64,000 nucleotides of DNA from Botryosphaeria dothidea (Eukaryota; Ascomycota; Dothideomycetes; Botryosphaeriales; Botryosphaeriaceae): NCBI GenBank assembly GCA_011503125.2, contig WWBZ02000073.1, positions 3,410,001 through 3,474,000 of the forward strand. The letters run 5' to 3'. The notes under the pieces were generated by a model. The model made no database searches and was not told the origin of the DNA. It saw nothing but the letters and a program-made list of their open reading frames with translations. This document shows, piece after piece, positions 11,212 through 22,905 of this stretch. A program made the position numbers and the translations under genes. Every line of letters begins with the position of its first letter. Position 1 is the stretch's first letter.

Positions 11212-13027
11212 TTAGCCAAGCAATATCAAGTCCATGACAGATTCCTTGCGCCAACATGAAGCTGTGACTGAATCATGCGTAGCCTCCCGGTCCTTCCTGC
11301 TCCAAAACTTTTCCAGAACTTCTTGAGCACGCTGGAAGTGTTTCATCCGAAATCTTTGCTTCAACTGTTGAAGGCGGCAAATGACGTAGTGTCGTTCCCA
11401 GATGTGGTATCCCATGAGCTCTCTGCCACATATTCCAATGGGCCAAAGAAGAGTGCTTTCAAACATGGATCCCTCAGAGAGTTGCTGAATGAGTTGGATT
11501 GCGGATGAGGCAAGCGAAGTAGACGAAGTCGAGTCCATATTTTCAATGCTTGTGACTGCGTTGCCGTGTGTAGAGAAGGACTGTCGCCGGTAGATGTGTG
11601 CTGTAACTCTGTAGAGTTTGGAGATGATCTCGCGATCGTTGCAGCACGGTTTCTCTTTTTCTGCAAAGGTACCAGGACATCCTGTGGCGTTTTCCTGCCC
11701 TGTGGCAATGGGATTCGGAACATCTGAATCTTGGAACTCAGCCAAGCTGAAGCTGGGAAGCCAATCCAATCTACCGTCCCAAGCCTCAATGTCATCTTCC
11801 GTGACGGTAGTGTCCAGAGCACTTATCCGAGCCATCAAGCTGGGGAAGTAGTAACGTGATTGTTTGTCCTGGAAAGTGGGGTAGAGGTTGTCAGAACCAC
11901 GCGAACTGGCGCGCATGTAGAAATCAGATGCCGTGGGCACTCGGAGCGAGGTCGACATGACAAGATCATTGTATAGGAACAGGTTATGCAGGAACTGAAA
12001 AGCCTCGAACTCCGCAGGATGCTTTCTGGCTTCCTCGTTGAAAGTCAGGGAATACTTCTGGAAGATCTGGGCAGTGAAATTGAGGTGAGGTTTGAAACAG
12101 CTATCCCCCGTGATCATTTCGTAGAGCAAGAATAAAGCAGAGCTTGTCAGGAGATAAAGGAGATCTGTTGCATCTGGATTTTGGGCGGGAGTCGCGGTTG
12201 GGCATTGTTGCGTCGGCTGCGTCAAGGAAGCTTCACCGTCTGCGGTGAATTCGATCACGCTTCGCTGGTTTGAATTGTATCGTTGCAAAAGCTTTCTGCA
12301 ACCACTCAAAGCCCTTTGCCTCAACTTGAGGGTTTCGATTTCCATTGAAGACCAACCGCCATCCCAGATACGAGCACCGCTGAGCGTGAGGAGCGAGTCC
12401 AGAACCATGCGGTTTTGCATAGCAATGGGAAGAAGGACTGACAGGAAGGGGTTTGATGGACCAGAAAATGTGGGGTATGTTCTTGAGAATCGTCCAATGT
12501 AGTGATCCAGCAAGTACGACTCAGTCGAGCCCAAAGAATGAGGGAACGGGAGCCTCTGATATACGGTAAGCTGCTCAACGGGCGGAGGCGGTGCAAGACT
12601 TTGACAGCACTCTACAGGTACAGAAGCAGCGCCAGGATTGTCCCCCGCACCAGATGATTTCGCATCAACACCTTCAGTATCGTTGGTCAGAGCGTCAGTG
12701 TGTTGACTGTTCGGCATTGGCGGATTCTTTGGGGAGGTCGATGATTCGTTTGATTGGCCCTTCGCGCGCTTTGCAGAGCCCCTCCTTTTCATCCCAGCTC
12801 TTCTCGAATCCTCCTCCCAAACAAGTCTCGTCATCCGATCACAGCTTAGACCGAGTTTCCTGCAGTTTCCACATGGGGACTCCGCGCTATCGCACTTCTT
12901 CTTCCTATCACTTATTACTTTTCCACCCCAAAGGTTGCGTTAGAAGTTGATAATACCGGTCTCTGCATGTCCAGCATCCGTCTCTCGTCCGGACCCTCCA
13001 GCTCGGCTGTTTCACCTCAGTCCTCAT
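11212..13027 (-). CDS. Zn2Cys6 transcription factor with fungal-specific C-terminal domain
   Basis: Exon 1 is 13027-12957 and exon 2 is 12904-11212, with a 52-nt intron (GTATTA, CTAAC branch, GATAG acceptor). The encoded protein is about 587 aa. The intron splits the binuclear zinc cluster. Joining the exons gives CWTCRDRKKKCD followed by SPCGNCRKLGLSC, the six-cysteine Gal4-type pattern. A low-complexity linker follows, then a long helical region (LLDHYIGRFSRTYPTF.., NPFLSVLLPIAMQNRMVLDSLL, LLYLLTSSALFLLYEMITGD, ELMGYHIWERHYVICRL) that matches the fungal-specific transcription factor family (Fungal_trans_2). It is a nuclear DNA-binding regulator. Its tail-to-tail arrangement with the 2OG oxygenase suggests, but does not prove, that it controls that gene. 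No defects were seen. Confidence 0.92.
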
Positions 13028-14803
13028 GCCTTTTGTGGAGACGAGAATTGCTCTATTCCTACTCGTTTGGGAAGGCGGTGTCCTTTATGGAGTGGTCGGA
13101 ACGATGAGAAGGAAGGCAGCGGAGAAATGCGGATCAAAGAGCTCCCGCAATGAAGACGAAAAGACGAATAGCTGAGAAATTTTGGGAAGGAGAGGCAGTT
13201 TCGCTGAAAATGTATGAAGGTCGCGTGTCTCAAGCTTATCAGTCAGATAACCGATGCACTGCCTAAACCCTTTCGAGGCATCAAATCCCCACCCCCGCTC
13301 AACATTACGTGCACATCCATGCCGAAACCGCAATGGCCCGCAGCCCATTCATCGTACGGAGGCCCCTTTCTAGCGGATCTTCGCCCACAATCTTGTGAAC
13401 TAAAACAAAATTGTGGCGCAGCCAGAGTTCTAATCTGGGTATTGTTGTGGTAGGTTGATGATTAAGGTGAATACGGTGAGTTCTGGTGGGATCCGGCCAC
13501 TCACGGATATTTAGGGTTTAGTAGTACTGTATGGCGCAGAAGCCTGGAGTACCTGTTCCGCTCATACCACAATCTTCATGGTTAGTCGTGTCAGTAGTCA
13601 AAATATGGGCAAAGTCGATTAAAGCACTAGGAGTTGAACGCTTAAATGTACATACTGCTTGCCTCCTTCAAAGTTGCAGGTCTACATACGTTACAGTGAT
13701 TGGTCATGGACTTGGTTGCAAATCGATCCGGATCGCAAGAAAAGACCTACGTCAGACGAGTTGAGAAATAAGTATTGATGCTGAGCGCAGACTCCAAGAC
13801 AACGGTCATGGAGTGGGTTTGATGTTTCATCTGTCTGTTCAACTCATTTACTAGCGTGTTGCGCTAACCATGCTTGTTGCCGCTTTGCCGATAGATGCCG
13901 GACAGGCTATGCGGCACACGTGTCGAAAATACTGCTGAGAATAAGAGGGGCATTGTTGCCTGCATAAGCCGATGCTGACTTATATGTGGGGTTGTTCGTT
14001 AAGCTGTGGATACTTCGTTAAATAGAATCAGTGCTGGCGACTTCCTGGTTGTGTTTCGCAGAGCATCAAATCCACATACTGGTACAGCCCAGCCAATTCC
14101 GTCAACTCTACATCTTCGCAAGTTGACTTCGGCAGTTGCCTCTGTGCCGAGATGGGACAAGTCATCATGGAGGATCATCATTCAAAAAGTTGTGGAGAAT
14201 GACATGCGCAAAGAGAAAAAGCAAAGATCACGCTGTGGCAATGATGATTCGATGGAACACCTATACGAGGCCCCACGGAAGAAACTTTGAGACCTTCTAT
14301 GCAATAAGACATGCATACAACAATTTTACACCGTGAATCAACCATTAGTAGTTTCGCTTCAATCCTTCGGCCCCCAATTCCCCGCAATGATTGCTGGCCT
14401 TAGACTTGTACCCACCTTATTCAGCTAGCTTGGAATCCTTTCGGCGCCGAGCTTCCTTCCAAGTCCACCAGACCGCAGCTACGCGTCATTCCGTATTCGT
14501 TCGCTGACCCGTTTTGGACGTGTCTGACCTTCTGCCCTCGAATCTTCACAAGTACGGCCTAGCTCTTACCGACACTCTGCCCAATTAATTGTTTGTAAGA
14601 CCAGCTGTTTCAGCCTGAATGGACGAGAACCTCAACCAACACTCTGGACGGGAAGATCATCAATCTTCTGTCCACACTCGGATCGGATATCACTAGAAAT
14701 TAACAAGATCTTCCACGGTACCCGTTGCCGCTGGCGATCCTTCAACGCACGTCCATGTTGGGCTTTTGTCTGCCTGAAATGGGACTTGGTGAATGGAAAC
14801 ACG
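13028..14803. other. Intergenic region
   Basis: About 1.8 kb with only short open frames, none with a domain, signal peptide or splice context. It includes the promoter of the minus-strand Zn2Cys6 gene and the upstream region of the knottin-like gene. Confidence 0.5.
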
Positions 14804-14811
14804 TATAAAAA
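14804..14811 (+). promoter_or_regulatory. TATA box of the knottin-like gene
   Basis: TATAAAAA lies about 106 bp before the start codon at 14917. It is the only strong TATA element in the interval, and it suits a highly expressed or inducible small secreted protein. Confidence 0.5.
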
Positions 14812-14916
14812 GCCTGTAGTGAATGGACTTCTGGAAGCAGTACAACCCACCATTCTTCCTTCATCAAAACAACAAAGCAAGAGTCTCACACTTCTTACAC
14901 CTGCCTCTTCGTCAAA

Positions 14917-15308
14917 ATGCAATTCAAGCTCGCAGTCGTCTCTCTCTTTGCTGGGCTGGCTCTTGCTGCCCCGGGCTTGGATCTCGAGAAGAGATGCACG
15001 GCAGACGGAGGTATGCCTACCATTCCCCATAATTCAATGAGGACACAGCTGATCTGGTGGATAGGTTCTTGCACCCAGCTGAGCCAGTGCTGCAGTGGTA
15101 ACTGCGAGTATGACTCTTCAATCGGTCTTGTGTGCAGGCCGGCCAGGAAGGAAAAGAGGCAGTGCACTGCCAATGGCGGTAAGAAATATCTCCACTCAAT
15201 TACTTGACCGTTCTGATGTATTTGGTAGGCTCGTGTACCCAGCTGAGCCAGTGCTGCAGCGGCAACTGCGAGTACGACTCCTCCATCGGCCTCGTCTGCA
15301 AGCCATAA
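14917..15308 (+). CDS. Small secreted protein with two tandem knottin-type cysteine modules
   Basis: Three exons (14917-15010, 15065-15178, 15229-15308) encode 95 aa. A signal peptide (MQFKLAVVSLFAGLALAAPG) is followed by LDLEKR, a Kex2-type site. Next comes a six-cysteine module, a second dibasic site (RKEKR), a second near-identical module, and the stop two residues after its last Cys. Cysteine spacing in both modules is C-x6-C-x5-CC-x3-C-x9-C, the inhibitor-cystine-knot arrangement. Each module is interrupted by a short phase-1 intron (54 and 50 nt) at the same codon (the second Gly of the GG pair), so the duplicated unit includes its intron. A secreted pro-protein cut by Kex2 into two peptides is the likely product. 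The activity is unknown: antimicrobial, effector and signalling roles are all possible. All splice sites are canonical and the gene appears intact. Confidence 0.88.
15065..15299 (+). repeat. Tandem duplication of a 71-bp cysteine-module exon segment
   Basis: The coding segments 15065-15135 and 15229-15299 are the same length and encode the same 23 residues (Ser-Cys to the final Cys). The DNA differs at about ten codons, all silent. This is an old internal duplication whose peptide sequence has been held constant. Confidence 0.85.
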
Positions 15309-15990
15309 GGAAGGGACAAGGAACAGTCAAACTTGGCTACATCTGTTGAAACATCACATGAACTGGCTGGAAGGCTTAAAGCAGACACTCGCTCACTATA
15401 TATAACGTTCGAATGAAAATCTGATGCATCATGATCAATAATTGTTGTTTTGCTGGAATTTTTCCTCCGGCAACCACTTCCACTTCTGACCATTGACGTC
15501 TGCAATCTGAGCACGCCATTCCCGTCGTCTATGCCAATCTTGTCAATCACAAAGCTCCCTGCGCAACAACCCTTACTTGTGCTGGCCCCATTTAACTTCT
15601 CCACCTACAGTCGTGCAACTCGCTGCACGTTCTGCGTAACTGTGCCACTTACTACTGCGTTGAAAGCTTTGAGTTGTCAAAATGCAAGGTACTGCGCAGC
15701 AAATTATCTGCACATGATCCACATATGAGATTGAAAATGTAGTCAATAAGTCCGAAAATATACGAGACAACTTCACAGGGAGACGGGACGGCAGCACTGC
15801 GCGCAAATTGCAATCACTTGCCATATTACTTTCTATCCACAGACGTATGTTGCTCTTTTCAAATTCATAAAACCGCTATTGGATTGATATATTGAATAGG
15901 TACGTTAAACCTTACCTTTGGGTATTTACAATTATTTATTAGTGCTTTTTTATATGAATTACGGGTGTAGAAAGGTGGAAATACCACACC
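15309..15990. other. Convergent intergenic region
   Basis: About 680 bp between the 3' ends of the knottin-like gene and the minus-strand rhodopsin-domain gene. It is AT-rich toward 15900-15970, and no gene or obvious structured element is seen. Confidence 0.5.
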
Positions 15991-17277
15991 TCAGTACCGC
16001 GACCGGTCAAAGTCGCTTTTAGCCTCGGTGTGACTCGTGCTCCTGCTCGCACCCTCATTCCGATCCTCCTTTCCCCCAGCCTCGCTGGTGACGGTGACGT
16101 GGCTCTCCTTGAGAATGTACTTCTGGCTCTCGGCGTCGCTCAGCTCCTCCCAGTTGCGCTTGCCGGCCTCGCACGTGGTCAGGCCGCCGTTCTCGTTGTG
16201 GATGCGCAGCGTGTCGAGCTTGTGGCTGCGCCGGTACGTGTGGCGGCCGGACGGCCCGGACTTGTCGTCCGAGCCGCGCGAGCGCTCGGCGAAGTAGGGG
16301 ATGTGTCTGAGCAGCGGGCGCAGCGCGGGAAGCGAGCCGGCGATCAGGCCGGTGCCCGACTCGATGATGGACCAGACGGCGATGTTGGCGATGCCGTAGA
16401 GATAGTCGCCGGGGTTGTTGTAGTTGAGCAGGTAGCGCAGCCGGACGAGGGTGGCGGTACTGGCGCTGTGGCATTGAATTGTCTCTGGTCAGCATCCGCA
16501 ATGGTGAGGCACGGAAGGGAATGGCTGCTTACACGACACCGAGGGCGAGGACGACGGCTACAGGGGCCTTGATGCGGAAGCGCAGTTGGACGTTCCACAA
16601 GATGAAGGCGGGCAGGATGGCACAGGACCAATCTGTCAGGATGGAAACAGAGGAGATGAAGTAGGAAACGTTGGTGATGACGCTGGCATCGGCGCAGGTG
16701 CCTTTGCGCTTATCCCAAGTGGCGGCCACAGGATGGCACCAAGCCAGCACGGCAATGTCGGTGGTCAATGCGGCAACCATACTGAGGAACATGATCATAT
16801 AAAGGGCCCATTTAATGGTCTTGTTGGTTGTAATGCGCAGCATGGCGATGCAGATGGACCATTTGATTGGGACGGTGCTGGCGACGTAGAAGAGCTGGAA
16901 GAACATGAACCACTAGGAGGTGTCAGAAGGTTTGTTCGTTCAGTATGGCGGGAGCTGGAACAACCTTGCGCCCTTCTCTATCATAGAAAGGAGTTAACCT
17001 CTCCGCATGCGCACCGACGCCGTTGTATGAGGCTGAAATGGTTGCTTGACATGCTAAAGTGTAGAATATCTGGAGCACTGTAAGTATCGCTGCTCGATCC
17101 CGTCTCGCTAGATGGAAGACATACGAGACCAGTAACCATAAGGTAGTCATCGGAACCCAGTGCTTTGATTCCATATCGTACAATAACGCGTGCAACGACA
17201 GTGATCCAGGACAAAGCAAGAAGAATGGTCGACACAAGGGCCAAAGTGAGGCCCGGACCGGTGGGAGTGAGAGTCAT
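15991..17277 (-). CDS. Rhodopsin-domain (PTH11-type) seven-helix membrane protein
   Basis: Four exons (17277-17125, 17069-16965, 16912-16533, 16465-15991) have total length divisible by three and give 370 aa. The order of family motifs is complete. A first helix (LTLALVSTILLALSWITVVARV) is followed by RYGIKALGSDDYLMVTGL, then IFYTLACQATISASYNGVGAHAERL. WFMFFQLFYVASTVPIKWSICIAMLRI is next, followed by AVLAWCHPVAATWDKRKGTC, SILTDWSCAILPAFILWNVQL, and WSIIESGTGLIAGSLPALRPLL. A hydrophilic cytoplasmic tail of roughly 90 residues closes the protein. Introns are 52-67 nt with good donors, and 16913-16964 has a CTGAA branch. The start at 17277 gives a short extracellular N-terminus as in relatives; an upstream in-frame Met at 17349 is the alternative. 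It is likely a plasma-membrane sensor-like protein whose ligand cannot be inferred. Confidence 0.9.
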
Positions 17278-20200
17278 GGCGATGCCGTGCACCTGTCGAT
17301 ACAGGGTTGGGATGGGCCGACCACTGGGGATATATACAGCTACGACCAACGGTCAGCGCCACGGCGAGAAGTTCAGGAGGATGGCTTCTGCGACGACTAA
17401 GATAGTGCCTGCTCAGGGCTGGCCTGGACCGACTGGGCATCTCCGGCTCGGGAGCCCACAGTAGTTTCCCTCAGCCACCAGGGCTGGGCGTTAGCCGTCT
17501 ACCGCGTTCGCACGGACTCCAGATCAGCCTAGTACATGGCCTGAGTTTGATAGGACGGCACCGCCGAGCGACTTGGAACTAGAGCGACTTAGTCGCACAA
17601 AGAATGGTTCTCCCATTGGCAGGAAGGGTGCAAGTGACGGGAGTCCAACTGCGGGCTGCGACAAGAGTGCAGTGTCCGTGATCCATGAAACAACAAGTCT
17701 TACAATTTTTCTGAAACTGAGGCATGTTGCCTGGCAGAACACCGTAGATAATAATTTGCACTCCGGCGGAAAAATATGGTTCGCCGGCGTAAATACATCG
17801 TACGAGTTGACAGTACCAGGCTGAAGGACGCGGACGCCTCGACAGGTGAGGGTTGGCCGGAGGCGCAGCTGAAGGAAGACTGGTCTCTGCGCCATCGGGA
17901 TAGTAGTGCGGAATTGAGTTCAGATGACGGCTTAGTCTACCCAGGGCCAATGGGATGAAAGATCACCCCAGATTCGTGGCAGGATGGGATTTGGATCATA
18001 AATCACTGTGGCCGGTGCTTGGAGAAGCCGCGCAACGAGCACGCGATTGTTCCCCTGCACGGAGGAGACGAAGATGAATAGAGACGGGCGCCGATAGTGC
18101 ACGCCGATCTGCTTCGCGAGATGACTGCCTGGGCGACAACTCGCAGATACCCTGGAGAATCCTGCGTCCGGCAAGCTCTGGTACCTGTCGCGTCAGTTGG
18201 TGCAATCCATTCAAATGCAGCTGGCCAGGACCTGTAAAACCGGCCAAGTCAAGTAGCCTGTGCCTGAAAATACTCCGATCCCGTAAGCGGACTGCCCCCG
18301 CGGTACTATCCGAACCGTTCCTGGGGGTGATTGACAGTGTTGATGGCGGAAGGGACGGGGAAGGAGGCTGTGGCGCCGTTCCACTGGCACTTCGTTGTGT
18401 CGATCTGTGGGGATGTGCAGCGGGGAGAGAGGACTTCCTGGATCAGCTCTGCGTCGGCTGGCACTAGGCTGAGAGAGGTGAGATCCAACAGGCGAGACCG
18501 CCCCGTCACCACCCGTTTTCAGCCTCGCGTTGTCACCATTGGCTGGTTCCCGCCATCTCGGCTGATCCATCGTTAGACCAATCTTCCATGGAACGCGAGG
18601 ATGATAAGAACCACCCATTGCTCGGAAGTTCCTCCACCGAGGCTTGGACCGTTTGTTCCTTCTTCATTATCGGAAAAATCAGATCATCATCGCAGAACAG
18701 TAGAGGTGGCCTCACGGCACTTTCGCAAGGGCATCACGGCGGAAAGCATCGGCGTTCTACGCTATGCTGCAATTCCTGTAGCATGTTGTTCCTCGAACGA
18801 TCCTGTTCCGCCTCCTAGTATGCGCCGAACGATTTGTTGATGCCACAACCCTGGTCTTATCAGCCACTACAAGGGTCATCAACTTAGCAGCACGCTTCGA
18901 ACGTCCAGGAAGACAATGCGAAGAACGAGGTCAAACAGCCACCTCTTCCCGAACAGGTTTCTGCGCGCGATCCTTAGACAAAGAGTGGAAAGGAGCATTT
19001 GCCTAAATGCTATCAGATCGGCCGCGCCATCCGCACGACCTAACTTTGAAGCTACTATCATCTTGTCTGATCGCGAATGTGCGAGGAGTAAATGCTTGTC
19101 ATCTGGCATGAGGCATCGCTCAATTGACTGGTGCATATACACGTACTGGGGCTGTTTTAAGTCGGTGCTCATCGGCGAATGGACATTCTGTAGAATATTA
19201 TCACATGAAGACAGCTATAGGGTGTTGGAGCATTCTTCTAGGTGCAAGCGTGGCATTATCGTGCTAATCATGCTCTCTAATGAATGCTTTAGCTCTGTGG
19301 CTCCCGGGGATAGTTCTGTTCTGACCTTCGCGCTCCGCGCTAATCATCGGATGCAACATGCCCGCGCAAATGATGGCAGATACACCATACCCAGTAGCCT
19401 GGGTTTAGCCGCTTTTGGCCTTCCAAGACTGGGGAAGGCTCAGGGTCTAGGGCGTCATCGGGCGCCACCGAGAGCCAATGTACCATGCAGGTACGCGATA
19501 CGCGGTCCATCTTTTCGGCATCGACCAACGAGACCTTGGGATGTAAATTTACAGAACCTGTCCCGTGTCCAAATGTATGACTGCGATCGGCGAGAATGAG
19601 ACTGGGCGCGTGGTCGTAGTCGGTACCAGGCGTTGGTCGCCGGGCAGGTTTCAAGTCATGTCAACCACATTGGCCCGTAATCACGTGTTTTGTTTTGCTT
19701 TTGCTTACACACGCGTTCTTTCTTTGCTTTTTGCCGCACCATACACTTACCCCTACACACCTCATTTACCCCGATTATGCGTATTTCCGTAAATCCGATC
19801 ATCATACGTATATAACAGACCTCAGTAGCAATAATAAGAAAACCAGCGGTGAATTCTTTCTCGCACCGTTCGACAAGTCACCATATGACGTATCTGATAC
19901 ATTACATAGTTTGCTAGATCATGCTCTACCACTCATTTCCTACAGATGAGCGAATGGTGATTCTTGTTCCTCTACGCTGTCCCAAGCCTCCTTCCCTCCG
20001 TCTTGCCATTGACTGTAAGAGAAAGTTTAAAAAAAGCCGTGAATGCTTTTCAAAACGTCTGAGCATGCTTGATCGGTACCGTCTAAGGTTTGAACTACCA
20101 GGAGACGGGTGTAGATCTCTGTGACCGTTTTTCTTTTGGCATGTAAGCATGAATGCTTAAGCCTTTCTCGCTTCAGCCCAGGAAGCGCATGAAGCGTCCG

Positions 20201-20537
20201 AAAATCGCACCGCTTCTAAGCGTCTGGGATCTTTTGTTGACCGTTGAAGTACAGGCAATCATCTTTGATTTACGTAACGTGTACTGCTGTTTATTGTAAT
20301 TCCGCCTGCGACTGCGTATAGGGTTCACGGATCGCGTGTACCTGTACTTAACGGAAGTGTTGCGGCACGTGCACTATGGGGAAACACCCAATCAAAAGTG
20401 GCTTATCAGCATCCCATTCTTGACCACCTTGCCAGTTTGACTTTACTGAGAAGGTCCATCCGATATCGCTGCTGACTCCTTGGCAGTGTTCGGCATAAAT
20501 GGAAACTCATGGAGTGGACTTTGGACTTCGGCAGCAA
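17278..20537. other. Long intergenic region
   Basis: About 3.2 kb without a recognisable gene. Open frames up to 227 codons occur (for example 18916-19599, plus strand), but their composition is Arg/Ser/Cys-rich and shows no domains. Minus-strand runs at 17950-18620 shift frame repeatedly. The last few hundred bases contain the promoter of the amidase gene. Confidence 0.45.
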
Positions 20538-22705
20538 ATGAACATGTGTTCGAATGGTAAATCCTCTCTGTCGACCAAGTAAGCCTTGGCTAATGTATTT
20601 GTTCAGCGTCAGCGGAGACCCTAAATCTGGTCGAGGCCAGTATTGAGGACCTCAGAAACGCTCTAGATTCAGGCGCAATCACCAGTGTTGACCTCTGCGT
20701 CCGTTACCTGCGCCGCATCTCCACATACGACTGTCGAGGACCTCAGCTGAACTCCATTCCCGTTCTGAATCATTCCGTCCTCAAAGATGCCGCAGAATCT
20801 GATGCACGAAGAGCTGCCAATAAGGCTGCAGGCCGCCCACCCAGGCCACTCGAGGGTATCCCGTATACCGTCAAAGACAGCTATAAAGTGAAAGGCTTCA
20901 CTGTTGCCAGTGGCTCCCCCGCCTTCGCCAAGCTCGTCGCCAACGAAGACGCTTTCGCGGTCCAAAAGCTCCGCGAAGCTGGTGCCGTGCTCATTGGCAA
21001 GACCAACATGCCGCCTATGGCCGCTGGTGGTATGCAGCGCGGTGTCTACGGGCGCGCTGAGTCTCCATACAACAAAGACTATCTCACAGCCGCCTTCGCG
21101 TCTGGCTCTTCCAACGGATCCGCAACGTCAACCGCCGCATGCTTCGCCGCCTTCGGGATGGCCGAAGAGACAGTCTCATCCGGCCGCTCCCCCGCCTCCA
21201 ACAACGGACTCGTAGCATACACGCCCTCCCGAGGCATCCTCTCCAACCGCGGCAACTGGCCGCTGTACGCCACCTGCGACGTCGTCGTCCCCCACACCCG
21301 CACCGTCGCCGACCTCCTCACCCTCCTCGACGTCCTCTGCGTCCCCGACCCCATCGCCGCCGGCGACCTCTGGCGCTCGCAGCCCTTCATCCCGCTCCCC
21401 CCTCCCGCCTCCATCCGCCCCGCGAGCGGCACCTTCCACGCCCTCGCGGACCCGCACTTCCTCCACGGCAAGCGCATCGCCATCCCGCGCATGTACGCCG
21501 GACACCCCGCCGCCGATGGCCGCCCCGTCCGCGTCCGCCCCTCCCTCGCGGCCCTCTTCGCCTCCGCCCGCCGCGCCCTCGAGCGCCTCGGCGCCACCCT
21601 CGTCGACACGGACTTCCCGCTCGTCGCGGCCTACGAGTCCCGCGCCTCCCTCCCGCCCTCCGCCGGCGGCACCATGGCGAACGTGCCGGGCCTGCCGCCC
21701 GGCTGGATGGGCGCCGAGCGCGGCCCGCTGCTCGCGCTGGCGTGGGACGCGTTCCTGCGCCAGAACGGCGAGCGTTCGAGCATGCGCGACTTCGCAACCG
21801 ACGTCGACGCCACCGGGATCTTCCCGATGGAGGCGGGCGGCGGGCCGCAGACGCGCTACACGGACCCGCTGAACGCGATCCGCTGGGCCGAGCTGCCGGA
21901 GCGCCTGCGGGAGTGTCGGGATGCTGGGGTCGCGTCGGTGCTGCAGTATCCCGGGCTGGAGACGGCGCTCAAGGCGCTCGAGGCGGCGCGCAAGAGGGAG
22001 CTGGAGGGGTGGATGGAGGCGGAGGGGGTAGACCTCGTGTGTTTCCCGGCGAATGGAGACGTGGGGCGGGCGGATGCGGATGCGGTTGATGGGAGCGCGA
22101 GGGAGGCGTGGCGGAATGGCGTCATGTATAGCAATGGGAACAGGGTGTTGAGGCATCTGGGCGTGCCGACGGTGAACGTGTGTATGGGGGTGATGGAGGA
22201 TACTGGGATGCCGTGCAATTTGACCTTTGCCGGGAAGGCTTACAGGGATCAGGAGTTGCTGAGCGCGGCGTGGGCATTTGAGAAAGCTTGCGGGGGACGG
22301 GTGGCTGCTCCATTGACACCGGCGTTGGAGAGCGATGTTATTGAGATGGGACAGACGCCGGACAGCACGACGACTGCGATCGTCCGAGAGATGAAAGCAG
22401 TGAAGGGAGAGCAGAATGGAGACGGGTCCTTTACCTTGACCATTGACGGTAGGCTTGAGGGGGAAGGGAAAGACTCCTTGCATCTACAGGTCTTCGTTGA
22501 TGGAGAAGATGTGTCGGAAAAGGTAAGGGTTCGAGATGACGGTGCTTGGCGGTGCGTGGTGAGAAGACCAGCACCACCGAAGCTCTGGCATCCTGAATAT
22601 CTTAAGAAAGCTGGGGTTGAAAAGGTACTACTTGAGAAGACTATTGTGCTTGTATTGGTTGGTGGGAGGGGTTCAGAGAGCGGTGGTGTTCTCGTGGTCG
22701 AGTAA
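20538..22705 (+). CDS. Amidase-signature-family amidase
   Basis: A 19-nt first exon (20538-20556) splices over a 50-nt intron (GTAAAT, GCTAATG branch, GTTCAG) to 20607-22705, giving about 705 aa. The amidase-signature triad is visible: Lys in GIPYTVKDSYKV (about residue 96), the cis-Ser in ASGSSNGSATSTAA (about 172-178) and the nucleophile region ETVSSGRSPASNNG (about 195-207). The usual GGSIR is SSGR here, so this enzyme is somewhat divergent. These enzymes hydrolyse amides to acid plus ammonia. After the amidase fold (ending near residue 590) comes an extra tail of about 110 residues, predicted beta-rich (FTLTIDGRLE, LHLQVFVDGEDV, WRCVVRRPAPPKLW). The middle of the gene is very GC-rich at third positions, which creates long false open frames on the other strand. 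Confidence 0.9.
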
Positions 22706-22905
22706 GAACACCGGCACTCTGAAAAGGACAACCTCACTTCTCTCGACGTATGCGCAGTTTGTTTCAGTCGTGAAAGGGTAGTACGCCAAAATAAAGTAAC
22801 AAATCAGTATACGATCACCGATGGCAGATTTGCTTGAGACATTGGTTCAATGAATATTCATTTCCTCATACTAACAGCTGCTGTAGTCAAACAAGGGGAC
22901 GACTG

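Noticed and set aside
16030..16572. Plus-strand open frame of 180 codons over the 3' end of the second rhodopsin-domain gene
   Set aside because: Antisense to well-supported exons with all family motifs; composition is typical of a shadow frame.
18916..19599. Plus-strand open frame of 227 codons in the 17.3-20.5 kb gap
   Set aside because: No domain, signal peptide, splice context or convincing composition (Arg/Ser/Cys-rich); probably chance.
21176..22483. Long minus-strand open frame (435 codons) and others opposite the amidase
   Set aside because: It lies antisense to a clear amidase coding region with extreme GC at third positions; the translation is Arg/Gly/Ala-rich low complexity with no domain.
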